In this document: one piece after another, positions 45,542 through 54,047 of the stretch
Layout: each line of letters starts with the position of its first letter
Position numbering within the stretch: the first letter of the stretch is position 1
Assembly (NCBI RefSeq): GCF_014596085.1
Contig: NZ_JACCJY010000007.1
Span: 163,993-227,992, forward strand
From: Azospirillum tabaci
Lineage (GTDB): Bacteria > Pseudomonadota > Alphaproteobacteria > Azospirillales > Azospirillaceae
DNA length: 64,000 nucleotides
Direction of reading: 5' to 3'
Notes under the pieces: generated by a model
Told to the model about the DNA's origin: nothing
Database searches by the model: none
The model's input: only the letters and a program-made list of their open reading frames with translations
Translations under genes and position numbers: made by a program

Positions 45542-46507
45542 ATGAAGGTCGCCGTCATCGGGGCCGGGGCGGTCGGCGGCTTGATCGCCGCGCGGCTGAC
45601 CGCCGCCGGGCTGCCGGCCTCGCTGGTCGCCCGGCGGCGGACGCTCGACACGCTGCGGCGCGACGGGCTGACGGTCGAAGGCCCCTCGGGCCGTCCGGTG
45701 ACGGTGCGGCCTCAGGTGACCGACGACACGCTGGCCCTCGGCCCGCAGGACGTGGTCGTGCTGGCGGTGCCCTCCCCCCTGCTGACCGATGTGCTGGACC
45801 TGCTTCTTCCCCTGCTGGGGCCGAAGACGCGGCTGGTGCCGGTGGTCGGCGGCATTCCCTGGTGGTACCCGGCGGATGAAAGCACTGGTGGGCCTCTGGC
45901 AGCGGCCCCTCTGGCGGCGGTCGATCCGAAGGGGCTGCTGTCGGACGCCATCCCGGCGGACCGCATCGTCGGCGCCGTTGCCCGCGTGGCGGTGGAGCGG
46001 CGATCCCCCGGCTATCTGCGGCATCTCGGCGGGCTGCGGCTCGCTCTCGGCCCGGTGGCGGGGGGCGAAGGTGCCAGGGATCTGGCGGCTCTGTTCGGGG
46101 CTGGTGGCTTCAACGCGCTGGCCGTGCCGGACATCCGGGCGGAGGTGTGGACGGCGCTGCTGGCGCCCTTCGCCTTCGGCCTACTCGGCCTCGCCACCGG
46201 GAAAACGGCGCAGGAGATCGCCCACGACGACGCGCTGCAGCCGACCTTCGCGGCGGTGGTGGAGGAACTCCTGGGCCTGTCGGCGGCGCTCGGCCACCCG
46301 GCGGCGGCGAAGGTCGAGGACGTGTGGACCATGGCCCAGCACCCGGGCCGCATCCGCCCGGCGCTGCGCGCCGACGTGGCGGCGGGCCGGCGGGCGGAGA
46401 TCGAGGCGGTGCTGGACGCGCCGCTGGAACTGGCGGAACGGGCGGGCCTGAGCCTGCCCGCGGTGACCGGACTGCTGACCGCGGTCCGCACTGAATCTCA
46501 ACAATAA
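45542..46507 (+). CDS. Ketopantoate reductase (ApbA/PanE) family protein
   Basis: The 321-aa protein starts with a Rossmann loop (VAVIGAGAVGGLIAARLTAAG) and keeps the two-domain PanE layout with a helical C-terminal part (AEVWTALLAPFAFGLLGLAT). PanE reduces 2-dehydropantoate with NADPH. In this operon, 10 bp behind the transporter ATPase, it more likely reduces or oxidises another 2-keto/2-hydroxy acid of the pathway. The substrate is unknown. Confidence 0.85.
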   Translation: MKVAVIGAGAVGGLIAARLTAAGLPASLVARRRTLDTLRRDGLTVEGPSGRPVTVRPQVTDDTLALGPQDVVVLAVPSPLLTDVLDLLLPLLGPKTRLVPVVGGIPWWYPADESTGGPLAAAPLAAVDPKGLLSDAIPADRIVGAVARVAVERRSPGYLRHLGGLRLALGPVAGGEGARDLAALFGAGGFNALAVPDIRAEVWTALLAPFAFGLLGLATGKTAQEIAHDDALQPTFAAVVEELLGLSAALGHPAAAKVEDVWTMAQHPGRIRPALRADVAAGRRAEIEAVLDAPLELAERAGLSLPAVTGLLTAVRTESQQ

Positions 46508-46534
46508 TTCGGAATTGGGATCGGGATAGGGACC

Positions 46535-47764
46535 ATGTCTGACCTGCGCATCGACGGCGACCGCCTGTGGCGGACCCTGATGGACCTCGCAAAGATCGGC
46601 GCGACGCCGAAGGGCGGCCTGTGCCGGCTGGCGCTGACCGACCTCGACAAGGAGGGGCGCGACCTCTTCGTGCGCTGGTGCGAGGAGGCCGGCTGCACCG
46701 TGACGGTGGATGAGGTGGGCAACATCTTCGCCCGCCGTCCGGGCCGCAACGCGGACCGCCCCGCGGTCTGCATGGGCAGCCATTTGGACACCCAGCCGAC
46801 CGGCGGCCGCTTCGACGGCATCTACGGCGTGCTGGCCGGGCTGGAGGTCATCCGCAGCTTCAACGACCAGGGCATCGAGACGGACGCCCCCATCGACCTG
46901 ATCGTCTGGACCAACGAGGAGGGCGCGCGCTTCTCCCCGCCGATGCTGGGCTCCGGCGTGGCGATGGGCGTCTTCACGCTCGACCATGTGCTGGACATCC
47001 GCGACACCGACGGCGTCCGCCTGGGCGACGAGCTGGCGCGCATCGGTTACAAGGGCGACGTCCCGGTCACCGGCCACGCCATGGGCGCCTATTTCGAGGC
47101 GCACATCGAGCAGGGTCCGGTGCTGGAGGCCGAGGATGTCGAGATCGGCGTGGTGACCGGCGCGCAGGGTCAGCGCTGGTACGAGGCGACGGTGACCGGC
47201 CGCGAATCCCACGCCGGGCCGACGCCTATGCGCCTGCGCCGCGACGCGCTGGCTGGCGCCGCGGTGATGATGGAGGCGGTGGAGGCCATCGCGCTGGAGG
47301 TCGGCGGCGACGCCTGCTCGACCATCGGGCGCGTCCAGGTCCACCCGGACTCCCGCAACGTCATTCCCGGCCGCGTCTGGTTCACCATCGACCTGCGCAA
47401 CCCCGACCCCGACGCGCTGGTCCGTATGGACGCGATGCTGCGCGAGCGGCTGGCCGCCATCGCGGACAAGCGCGGCCTGACGCTGGAGCTGACCGACTTC
47501 TGGGCCTTCCCGACCACGCCCTTCGCGCCGGAGTTGGTCGGCCACGTCCGCCGCTCGGTGGAGCGGCGCGGCCTCAGCCATCGCGACATCGTGTCCGGGG
47601 CGGGCCATGACGCGGTCTACGTCGCGCGCAAGGTGCCGACGGCGATGATCTTCATCCCCTGCGAGAACGGCCTCAGCCACAACGAGGCGGAGAACATCAA
47701 GCCCGAGCACGCCGCGTCCGGCTGCGCGGTCCTGGCCGACGCGGTTCTGGCTGCGGCTGGGTAA
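46535..47764 (+). CDS. Zn-dependent M20 hydrolase (allantoate/N-carbamoyl-amino acid amidohydrolase family)
   Basis: The 409-aa protein has CMGSHLDTQPTGGRFDGIYG (metal-binding His/Asp), VWTNEEGARFSPPMLGSG (Glu-Glu), AHIEQGPVLE, the substrate-binding RESHAGPTPM motif and SGAGHDAVYVA. These blocks define the branch with allantoate amidohydrolase, beta-ureidopropionase and L-N-carbamoylases. It would hydrolyse an N-carbamoyl or related amide. It is the second M20-family enzyme in this operon, but not close to the first. Confidence 0.92.
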   Translation: MSDLRIDGDRLWRTLMDLAKIGATPKGGLCRLALTDLDKEGRDLFVRWCEEAGCTVTVDEVGNIFARRPGRNADRPAVCMGSHLDTQPTGGRFDGIYGVLAGLEVIRSFNDQGIETDAPIDLIVWTNEEGARFSPPMLGSGVAMGVFTLDHVLDIRDTDGVRLGDELARIGYKGDVPVTGHAMGAYFEAHIEQGPVLEAEDVEIGVVTGAQGQRWYEATVTGRESHAGPTPMRLRRDALAGAAVMMEAVEAIALEVGGDACSTIGRVQVHPDSRNVIPGRVWFTIDLRNPDPDALVRMDAMLRERLAAIADKRGLTLELTDFWAFPTTPFAPELVGHVRRSVERRGLSHRDIVSGAGHDAVYVARKVPTAMIFIPCENGLSHNEAENIKPEHAASGCAVLADAVLAAAG

Positions 47765-47775
47765 CATCCATCTCT

Positions 47776-47909
47776 CCCTCTCCCGTCCCGGGAGAGGGTG
47801 CCCGCGCCAGCGGGCGGGTGAGGGTACCGCCGAGAATCAGCGCCTTGATCCTTGGACGACCCTCACCCGGCGCCTCGCGGCACCACCCTCTCCCGAGGCG
47901 GGAGAGGGG
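47776..47909. repeat. GC-rich palindromic repeat, copy C
   Basis: A CCCTCTCCCGTCCCGGGAGAGGG-type hairpin, a second GC hairpin, GGGTGAGGGT, a core of about 33 bp, ACCCTCACCC and a closing CCCTCTCCC/GGGAGAGGG hairpin. Its left arm (47776-47825) is the reverse complement of the right arm of copy D with a single mismatch in 50 bp. Confidence 0.9.
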
Positions 47910-47934
47910 ATCAATTCACTCCGGGAGCCTGTCC

Positions 47935-48996
47935 ATGCGCTACGTCTTTGCCGAGGCCCAGTTGCGCCATCGTCCGCCGACCTTCCTGGTGCGCGGCCAG
48001 CCGAAGCCCTCGCCGGAGAAGGCGGAACGGGCGGAGGCGCTCGTCGGCTCCCTGCGGGCGCGCGGCGTGACGGTGGAGGAGCCGCCGTCCTACGGCGCCG
48101 GCCCGCGCGCGGCGGTCCATTCCGCCGATTACCTGCGCTTCCTGGAAACCGCCCACGCCCGCTGGTCGGCCCTGCCCGACGCGTCGGAGGTCATCGTCCC
48201 CAACGTCCACCGCAACACCGACATGGCCGAATATCCCACGGGCATCGTCGGTCAGGCGGGCTGGCACATGGCGGACACCGCCTGCCCGATCGGCGCCGGA
48301 ACCTGGGAGGCCGTCTGCGGCGGCGCCGACACGGCGGTCCACGCGGCGCTGATGGTGGCGAGCGGTCGGGAGCGCGCGGCCTACGCCCTGTGCCGCCCGC
48401 CGGGGCACCACGCGTCCCGCGACATGGCCGGGGGCTTCTGCTACATCAACAACGCCGCCGTCGCCGCCCAGGCGATGCTGCCGGTGCTGGCCCAGCAGGG
48501 CCGCGCGCCGCGCGTCGCCGTCTTCGACGTGGACGTCCATCACGGCAACGGCACGCAGGCGATCTTCTATGAGCGCGACGACGTGCTGGTCGTGTCGATC
48601 CACGGCGATCCCAACAACTTCTACCCCTGGTTCGCCGGCTACGCGCACGAGCGCGGCAAGGGCCGCGGCCTCGGCAGCAACCTGAACATCCCCCTGCCCA
48701 TGGGCACCGAGGAGTCCACCTTCCTCGACGCGGTGGACGGGGCGCTGAGCCACATCGCCGCCTTCGGGCCGGAGGCGCTGGTGCTGTCGCTGGGCTTCGA
48801 CACCTACGTCGGCGACCCGCTGGCCTTCTTCAAGGTGACGACGCCGGGCTTCGCCGCGCTGGGCCACAAGATCGCCGGCGCCGGCCTGCCGACCGTGGTT
48901 GTGCAGGAGGGCGGTTACGATTGCGATGCGCTGGCGGTGAATCTCGCCAGCTTCCTGGACGGTTTCGAGGGCGGGCTCACGGAGGCGGCACGATGA
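47935..48996 (+). CDS. Histone deacetylase/acetylpolyamine amidohydrolase family protein
   Basis: ATG 47935 has GGGAG upstream; the product has 353 aa. The HDAC-fold signatures are CRPPGHHASRDMAGGFCYIN (tandem catalytic His), FDVDVHHGNGTQAIFY (Zn ligands Asp and His), VSIHGDPNNFYPW, LSLGFDTYVGDPL (third ligand Asp) and VQEGGYD (transition-state Tyr). Bacterial members deacetylate acetylpolyamines or other N-acyl amines. It is the third amide-cleaving enzyme in the operon. The stop overlaps the next start (ATGA). Confidence 0.93.
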   Translation: MRYVFAEAQLRHRPPTFLVRGQPKPSPEKAERAEALVGSLRARGVTVEEPPSYGAGPRAAVHSADYLRFLETAHARWSALPDASEVIVPNVHRNTDMAEYPTGIVGQAGWHMADTACPIGAGTWEAVCGGADTAVHAALMVASGRERAAYALCRPPGHHASRDMAGGFCYINNAAVAAQAMLPVLAQQGRAPRVAVFDVDVHHGNGTQAIFYERDDVLVVSIHGDPNNFYPWFAGYAHERGKGRGLGSNLNIPLPMGTEESTFLDAVDGALSHIAAFGPEALVLSLGFDTYVGDPLAFFKVTTPGFAALGHKIAGAGLPTVVVQEGGYDCDALAVNLASFLDGFEGGLTEAAR

Positions 48997-50555
48997 CTGG
49001 TGCGAAAATCCCGGGCGCGGAAATTCTGGTCCGGACGCTGGTGGCGAACGGCGTCGACACCTGCTTCGCCAACCCCGGCACGTCGGAGCTGCACGCGCTG
49101 GCCGCCTTCGACTCCATGCCCGGCGCGCGCTGCGTCCCGACGCTGTTCGAAGGGGTGGCGACGGGCGCGGCGGACGGCTACGCCCGCATGACCGACCGTC
49201 CGGCGGCGACGCTGCTGCATCTCGGGCCGGGATTGGCGAACGGGCTGGCCAACCTGCACAATGCCCGGCGCGCCCGCGTGCCGATGGTCAACATCGTCGG
49301 CGACCACGCGACGTGGCACCGCGGCGTCGACGCGCCGCTGACCTCCGACGTGGAGGGGTTGGCGAAGCCGATGTCGGCCTGGGTGCGCACGGTGCCGAAC
49401 GCGGCCTCGGTCGCCGCGGACACGGCGGAGGCCATCCGCGCCGCCCTAACCCCGCCGGGCGGCGTCTCGACGCTGATCCTGCCGTCGGACTCCTCCTGGG
49501 ACGACACGGCGGCGGCTGACCCGATCATCGTGGAGCCACCCGCCCCCGCCGCCCCGGACGCCGAGGCCCTGCGCACCGCCGCCGCCGCCCTGCGGAGCGG
49601 CGAGCGGGTGGTCATCCTGCTCAACGGCCGCGCCACGCGGACGGAGGGGCTGGCCCTGGCCGGGCGGATCGCCGCCGCGACCGGCGCCAAACTCTACGCC
49701 CACACCGGTGCCACCCGCATCGAGCGCGGGGCGGGCCGCGTGACGGTGGAGCGTTTCCCCTACCCCATCGACCTCGGCATTGCCGCGCTGGCCGGGGCGA
49801 AGCACGTCGTCCTGATCGGCTCAGGCGAGCCGGTCGGCTTCTTCGGCTACCCCGACAAGCCCAGCCGTCTGGCCCCGGAGGATTGCCGCATCCACACCGT
49901 CGCCCCGCCGGGCAGCGACGCCCTGGCCGCCCTGCGCTGGCTGGTCGAGGCGGTGGGCGCCGCCGCGACGCCGGTTCCGGCGCAGCCGCTCGCCCCGCCC
50001 GAACCGGCGACCGGCGCTCTCACCGCCGACAGCGTCGGGCAGTCCCTGGCGGCCCTGCTGCCGGAGGGCGCCATCGTGGTGGACGAGGGAATCTCCTCCA
50101 GCCCGATGGTCTACACGGCCTGCGCCGGGGCGCGCCCGCACGACTGGCTGACCATCACCGGCGGGGCCATCGGCATCGGCATGCCGCTGGCGCTGGGTGC
50201 CGCCATCGCCTGCCCCGACCGCAAGGTGGTGACCGTCCAGGCGGACGGCAGCGGCATGTACACGCTCCAGGCCCTGTGGAGCCAGGCGCGCGAGCAGGCC
50301 GACGTGGTGACCATCATCTTCGCCAACCGCCGCTACGGCATCCTGCAATGGGAGCTGGGCAACCTCGGCTTCCGGGACATGGGGCCCAACGCCCGCAACT
50401 GCACGGAGCTGGGCCGCCCGGACCTCGACTGGGTGGCGCTCGCCCGCGGCATGGGGGTGGAGGGCGGACAGGCCACGGACGCGGAAAGCTTCAACCGCCT
50501 GCTGACGGCCGCCTTCGCCCGCAAAGGCCCTTTCCTGATCGAAGCGGTGATCTGA
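48993..50555 (+). CDS. Thiamine-diphosphate enzyme (acetolactate synthase large subunit-like)
   Basis: The 520-aa protein has the three-domain TPP-enzyme layout: N-terminal Pyr domain with the catalytic Glu (PTLFEGVATGAADGYARM), a central domain, and a C-terminal PP domain with the TPP/Mg motif (VQADGSGMYTLQALWSQARE ... FANRRYG). There is no regulatory-subunit gene nearby, and the context is catabolic, so it is probably not biosynthetic acetolactate synthase. Decarboxylation or carboligation of a 2-keto acid intermediate is more likely. It is translationally coupled to the HDAC-family gene. Confidence 0.9.
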   Translation: MTGAKIPGAEILVRTLVANGVDTCFANPGTSELHALAAFDSMPGARCVPTLFEGVATGAADGYARMTDRPAATLLHLGPGLANGLANLHNARRARVPMVNIVGDHATWHRGVDAPLTSDVEGLAKPMSAWVRTVPNAASVAADTAEAIRAALTPPGGVSTLILPSDSSWDDTAAADPIIVEPPAPAAPDAEALRTAAAALRSGERVVILLNGRATRTEGLALAGRIAAATGAKLYAHTGATRIERGAGRVTVERFPYPIDLGIAALAGAKHVVLIGSGEPVGFFGYPDKPSRLAPEDCRIHTVAPPGSDALAALRWLVEAVGAAATPVPAQPLAPPEPATGALTADSVGQSLAALLPEGAIVVDEGISSSPMVYTACAGARPHDWLTITGGAIGIGMPLALGAAIACPDRKVVTVQADGSGMYTLQALWSQAREQADVVTIIFANRRYGILQWELGNLGFRDMGPNARNCTELGRPDLDWVALARGMGVEGGQATDAESFNRLLTAAFARKGPFLIEAVI

Positions 50556-50560
50556 ACAGG

Positions 50561-50702
50561 CCCTCTCCCGCCCCGGGAGAGGGAGGGGCCCCATGGCGCA
50601 GCCATGGGGAGGGTGAGGGTCCGGCACGAAGACGGCACTGATACTTGGATTGACCCTCACCCGCCCGCTGACGCGGGCACCCTCTCCCGGGACGGGAGAG
50701 GG
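50561..50702. repeat. GC-rich palindromic repeat, copy D
   Basis: Same architecture as copy C in inverted orientation: hairpin, CCATGGCGCAGCCATGG inner hairpin, GGGTGAGGGT, core, ACCCTCACCC, closing hairpin. The right arm 50653-50702 matches the reverse complement of 47776-47825 at 49 of 50 positions, so copies C and D form an inverted pair around the HDAC-family and TPP-enzyme genes. Confidence 0.9.
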
Positions 50703-50736
50703 AATCGGGCAGAGGAAGAAAAAACGGGAGGACAGC

Positions 50737-51681
50737 ATGACAACGCCCAAGAAGAGCGCGCGGAAAGTCATCATCACCTGCGCGGTCACCGGCTCCATCC
50801 ACACGCCCAGCATGTCGCCGCACCTGCCGGTGACTCCGGACCAGATCGCGGCGGAGGCCATTGCCGCGGTGGAGGCCGGCGCGGCCATCGTCCATCTCCA
50901 CGCCCGCGACCCGGAGACCGGCCGTCCCACCCAGGATCCGGATCTGTTCCAGCGCTTCCTGCCGCGCATCAAGCAGGCGACGAAGGCCGTGGTGAACATC
51001 ACCACCGGCGGCAGCGCCGCCATGACGGTGGAGGAGCGGCTGCGCCCCGCCGCGCAGTTCCAGCCGGAAGTCGCGTCGCTCAACATGGGCTCGATGAATT
51101 TCGGCCTGTTCCCCATGCTGAACCGCTTCACCGAGTTCCAGCACGATTGGGAGCGCACCTATCTGGAGAACAGCCGCGACCTCGTCTTCAAGAACACCTT
51201 CAAGGACATTGAGCACATCCTGAAGACCTGCTCCGGCAACGGGACGCGCTTCGAGTTCGAGTGCTACGACATCTCCCACCTCTACACGCTGGCCCATTTC
51301 CTCGACCGCAAGCTGGTGACGCCGCCGCTGTTCGTGCAGTCGGTGTTCGGCATCCTGGGCGGCATCGGCCCGCACCCGGAAGACGTGATGCACATGAAGC
51401 GCACCGCCGACCGGCTGTTCGGCGATCAGTATGTGTGGTCGGTGCTGGGCGCCGGGCGCAACCAGATGCCCATCGCCACGCAGTCGCTAGCCCTGGGCGG
51501 CAACGTGCGCGTCGGGCTGGAGGACAATCTATGGGCCGGTCCGGGCCGTCTCGCCACCTCCAACGCCGAGCAGGTCGCCATGGTCCGCAAGCTGATCGAG
51601 GGGCTGGCCCTGGAGGTCGCCACGCCGGACGAGGCCCGCGCCATGCTGTCGTTGAAGGGTGGCGACGCGGTGACGTTCTAG
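50737..51681 (+). CDS. Beta-keto acid cleavage enzyme (BKACE, DUF849)
   Basis: The start is ATG 50737 (GGGAGGA upstream). The 314-aa TIM-barrel protein has the BKACE blocks KVIITCAVTGSIHTPSMSPH, AIVHLHARDPETGRP (Zn ligand His pair) and SLNMGSMNF. The founder Kce condenses 3-keto-5-aminohexanoate with acetyl-CoA, giving acetoacetate and an aminoacyl-CoA. Other BKACEs use varied beta-keto acids. Here it suggests that the pathway forms a beta-keto acid that is split with acetyl-CoA, linking it to central metabolism. Confidence 0.93.
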   Translation: MTTPKKSARKVIITCAVTGSIHTPSMSPHLPVTPDQIAAEAIAAVEAGAAIVHLHARDPETGRPTQDPDLFQRFLPRIKQATKAVVNITTGGSAAMTVEERLRPAAQFQPEVASLNMGSMNFGLFPMLNRFTEFQHDWERTYLENSRDLVFKNTFKDIEHILKTCSGNGTRFEFECYDISHLYTLAHFLDRKLVTPPLFVQSVFGILGGIGPHPEDVMHMKRTADRLFGDQYVWSVLGAGRNQMPIATQSLALGGNVRVGLEDNLWAGPGRLATSNAEQVAMVRKLIEGLALEVATPDEARAMLSLKGGDAVTF

Positions 51682-51694
51682 GACATATGAAATC

Positions 51695-51872
51695 CCCTCT
51701 CCCCTCTGGGGAGAGGGTTAGGGTGAGGGGGCAGCGTGGGCCACGAGCCCACGCCAGGGGATTGCCAAGAGGCAGCATGCCCCTTGGCGGCACGCCGTTG
51801 GCGCACCGGCCCCCTCACCCTTCCCACCGCTGCCGCGGCGGGCCCCCTCCCTCTCCCCGGAGGGGAAAGGGG
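51695..51872. repeat. GC-rich palindromic repeat, copy E
   Basis: The longest copy: CCCTCTCCCCTCTGGGGAGAGGG hairpin with GGGTGAGGGG on the left and CCCCCTCACCC with CCCTCTCCCCGGAGGGG on the right, around a core with a further hairpin (GTGGGCCACGAGCCCAC). It separates the BKACE gene from the exporter gene. Confidence 0.85.
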
Positions 51873-51911
51873 AAATGAAGTGCATCCACCCCACACCCGG
51901 AATCCCATGCC

Positions 51912-52850
51912 ATGATAAGCCGCGCTCGGGCGCTGGATCTGTCGCTGGTAGGCCTCATCAGCGTCTGCTGGGGCCTGAACTGGCCCGCCGTCAAGATCAT
52001 CCTCACCCAGATCCAGCCCTGGACGCTGCGCAGCCTGGGCTTCGCCGTCGGGGCGGCGGTGCTGTTCGCCTACGCACGGTCCCGCGGGGAATCGCTGGCC
52101 GTGCCGCGCGGGCAGCGCTGGCCGCTCTTCGCCGTGGCCCTGCTGAACATGGCGGGCTTCAACATCTGCTCCGCCTTCGGGCAGATGAACATGGCGACCT
52201 CGGGCGCCGCCATCATCGCCTACACCATGCCGGCCTGGGCGATGCTGCTGGCGATTCCGATTCTGGGCGAACGTCCGGGACCGCGCCAGTGGATGGGGCT
52301 GGGTTGCGGGCTGGCCGGGCTGGCCATCCTGCTCGGCCCCGATCTGCTGCGGCTCGGCGCCCTGCCGCTCGGCCCCGCCTTCATGCTGACCGGTGCGGTG
52401 AGCTGGGCGCTGGGCAACGTCCTGATCAAGCGGACGGCCTGGACCATGGGGCCGAACGCCATCACCGGCTGGCAGTTCGCCATCTCCCTGCCCGTGGTGC
52501 TGCCCTTCGCGCTGGCGCTGGACCCTGCCCCGCCGCTGACCCTGGAGCCGCAGGTGGTGGTGGCGCTGGTGTTCCATATCCTGGTGGCGATGGTCGGCGG
52601 CTATCTGCTGTGGTTCGCCATCGTGCGGCGGCTGAGCGTCGCGCAGGCCTCGGTCAGTTCGCTGATCGTGCCGGTGATCGGCGTGACCGGCGCCATCGTC
52701 GTGCTGGGCGAGACGCCGCCGCTGCGCACCTACGCCGCGCTGGCGCTGATCCTCTGCGCCGTCCTGCTGGTCGTCATGGTGCGCGACAAGCGGCCCGTGC
52801 CCACCCCGGCGCCGGTCACGGCGGAGCCGCGGGGGGCAGGTTCTCCCTGA
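51912..52850 (+). CDS. EamA (DMT) family transporter
   Basis: The 312-aa protein has ten hydrophobic helices in two EamA repeats. The first includes GLISVCWGLNWPAVKIIL and the conserved AIIAYTMPAWAMLLA stretch; the second includes SWALGNVLIKR and SVSSLIVPVIGVTGAIVVLGE. Members export amino acids and other metabolites. Its place at the end of the catabolic locus may mean efflux of a surplus intermediate. The 3' end overlaps the convergent LacI-type gene by 35 bp. Confidence 0.9.
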   Translation: MISRARALDLSLVGLISVCWGLNWPAVKIILTQIQPWTLRSLGFAVGAAVLFAYARSRGESLAVPRGQRWPLFAVALLNMAGFNICSAFGQMNMATSGAAIIAYTMPAWAMLLAIPILGERPGPRQWMGLGCGLAGLAILLGPDLLRLGALPLGPAFMLTGAVSWALGNVLIKRTAWTMGPNAITGWQFAISLPVVLPFALALDPAPPLTLEPQVVVALVFHILVAMVGGYLLWFAIVRRLSVAQASVSSLIVPVIGVTGAIVVLGETPPLRTYAALALILCAVLLVVMVRDKRPVPTPAPVTAEPRGAGSP

Positions 52851-53916
52851 AGATGACCTCGATGCGCGGCGGCTCCACGCCGTGCATCGCCTCCCGGCCC
52901 GCGCGCAGGTTGGCGAAAACGGCGGCGCAGCTCATCAGGGCGCTGCGCGGGTCCTGAGTGATCACCGCCTCCATCGTGCCGTCGATCAGCAGCGCGCGCG
53001 TCTCCGGCGTGAAGCCGTGGCCGATGAAGACGACCTCGCGCTCCCGCCGCGCCTCTTTCAGCGCGCGGGCCACGCCCTCCGCCCCGCCGCCGATGGTGTA
53101 GATCCCGGCGAGGTCGGGGTGGTGGCTGAGCAGCGTCCGCGTCTGCCGGTAGCTCTTGGCCTCGTCGTCGTGGGCCTCGCGCAGGCCGACCACCTCGATG
53201 GCCGGGGCCATCTCCTTCAGAACGTTCAGGAATCCCAGTTCGCGGTCCTCGTGCGCGCGGTAGCTGAGGCTGCCGGCGATCATCGCGACCTTCCCCGCCC
53301 GCCCACCGAGGAAGCGCGCGAACAGATAGCCCGCCGTCCGCCCCGCCGCCCGGTTGTCGAGCCCGACATAGGCGGCCCGCCGGCAGTTCTGCACGTCGGA
53401 AATCAGCGTCACGGTCGGCACGTTGCGCGCCGCCAGCTCGTTCACCGCCTCGCGCACCGCCGGATGCTCCAGCGCCATGAAGGCGACCCCGTCGACCTTG
53501 CGCCAGTGCTGGAGCAGGCTGCGCGCCAGCAGGTCGGGGTTGAAGCTCTTGATGAACTCCACCTGCGCGCGGATGCCCAGCGGGGCCAGCGCCGCCTCCG
53601 ACTGGCGGATGAGCTGGCCAAGCCGCGTCAGATAACGGTTCGTCCCGTCCGGCAGCAGGAAGGCCAGCCGCACCGGCTTCGGTCCCAGCGCCGCGCCGAG
53701 GTCCGATTCCGGGATGTAATCCAGTTCCGCCGCGGCCTTCATCACGCGCTGCACGGTCGCGGGGCGCACGCCGGGGCGATGGTTCAGCACACGGTCCACG
53801 GTGGCCGTGGAGACGCCGGACAGCCGCGCGATGTCGGCGATCCGCGGCAGTCCGCGGGTGCTTTCGGGCCTCGTCTCGAAGGGCGCGGCGACGGCGTCCG
53901 CATCATCCTGCATCAC
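52816..53916 (-). CDS. LacI-family transcriptional regulator
   Basis: The 366-aa protein has an N-terminal LacI HTH with hinge (RIADIARLSGVSTATVDRVL, HRPGVRPATVQRVMKAAAEL) and a periplasmic-binding-protein-like effector domain (RLAFLLPDGTNRYLTRLGQL, VGLDNRAAGRTAGYLFAR), of the subgroup that binds sugars. It is divergent from the TRAP/RuBisCO-like operon across a 131-bp promoter region, so it almost certainly controls that operon in response to a sugar-like ligand. Confidence 0.93.
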   Translation of the reverse strand: MMQDDADAVAAPFETRPESTRGLPRIADIARLSGVSTATVDRVLNHRPGVRPATVQRVMKAAAELDYIPESDLGAALGPKPVRLAFLLPDGTNRYLTRLGQLIRQSEAALAPLGIRAQVEFIKSFNPDLLARSLLQHWRKVDGVAFMALEHPAVREAVNELAARNVPTVTLISDVQNCRRAAYVGLDNRAAGRTAGYLFARFLGGRAGKVAMIAGSLSYRAHEDRELGFLNVLKEMAPAIEVVGLREAHDDEAKSYRQTRTLLSHHPDLAGIYTIGGGAEGVARALKEARREREVVFIGHGFTPETRALLIDGTMEAVITQDPRSALMSCAAVFANLRAGREAMHGVEPPRIEVIFRENLPPAAPP

Positions 53917-53952
53917 GGCTCAAAACCCTCCGATCCCATCAAATCACATCAT

Positions 53953-53990
53953 CATTCGCGTTTGACACCAGCCATTCGCGCACATACCGT
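53953..53990 (+). promoter_or_regulatory. Promoter with overlapping direct repeat before the TRAP operon
   Basis: TTGACA (53962-53967) and TACCGT (53985-53990) are 17 bp apart and point at the TRAP operon. CATTCGCG occurs twice, at 53953-53960 and 53973-53980, exactly 20 bp apart, so the two copies sit on one face of the helix around the -35 box. This is a plausible target for the divergent LacI-type repressor, though LacI operators are usually palindromic. Confidence 0.45.
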
Positions 53991-54047
53991 CCAACCAACA
54001 ATCACCGTCGAACATCAAACTACATCAACGTTTCCTGGGAGGAAAGC

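Noticed and set aside
48993..50555. Biosynthetic acetolactate synthase (IlvB)
   Set aside because: No IlvN-type regulatory subunit and no branched-chain genes nearby; the operon is catabolic in content. Only the broader TPP-enzyme family is supported.
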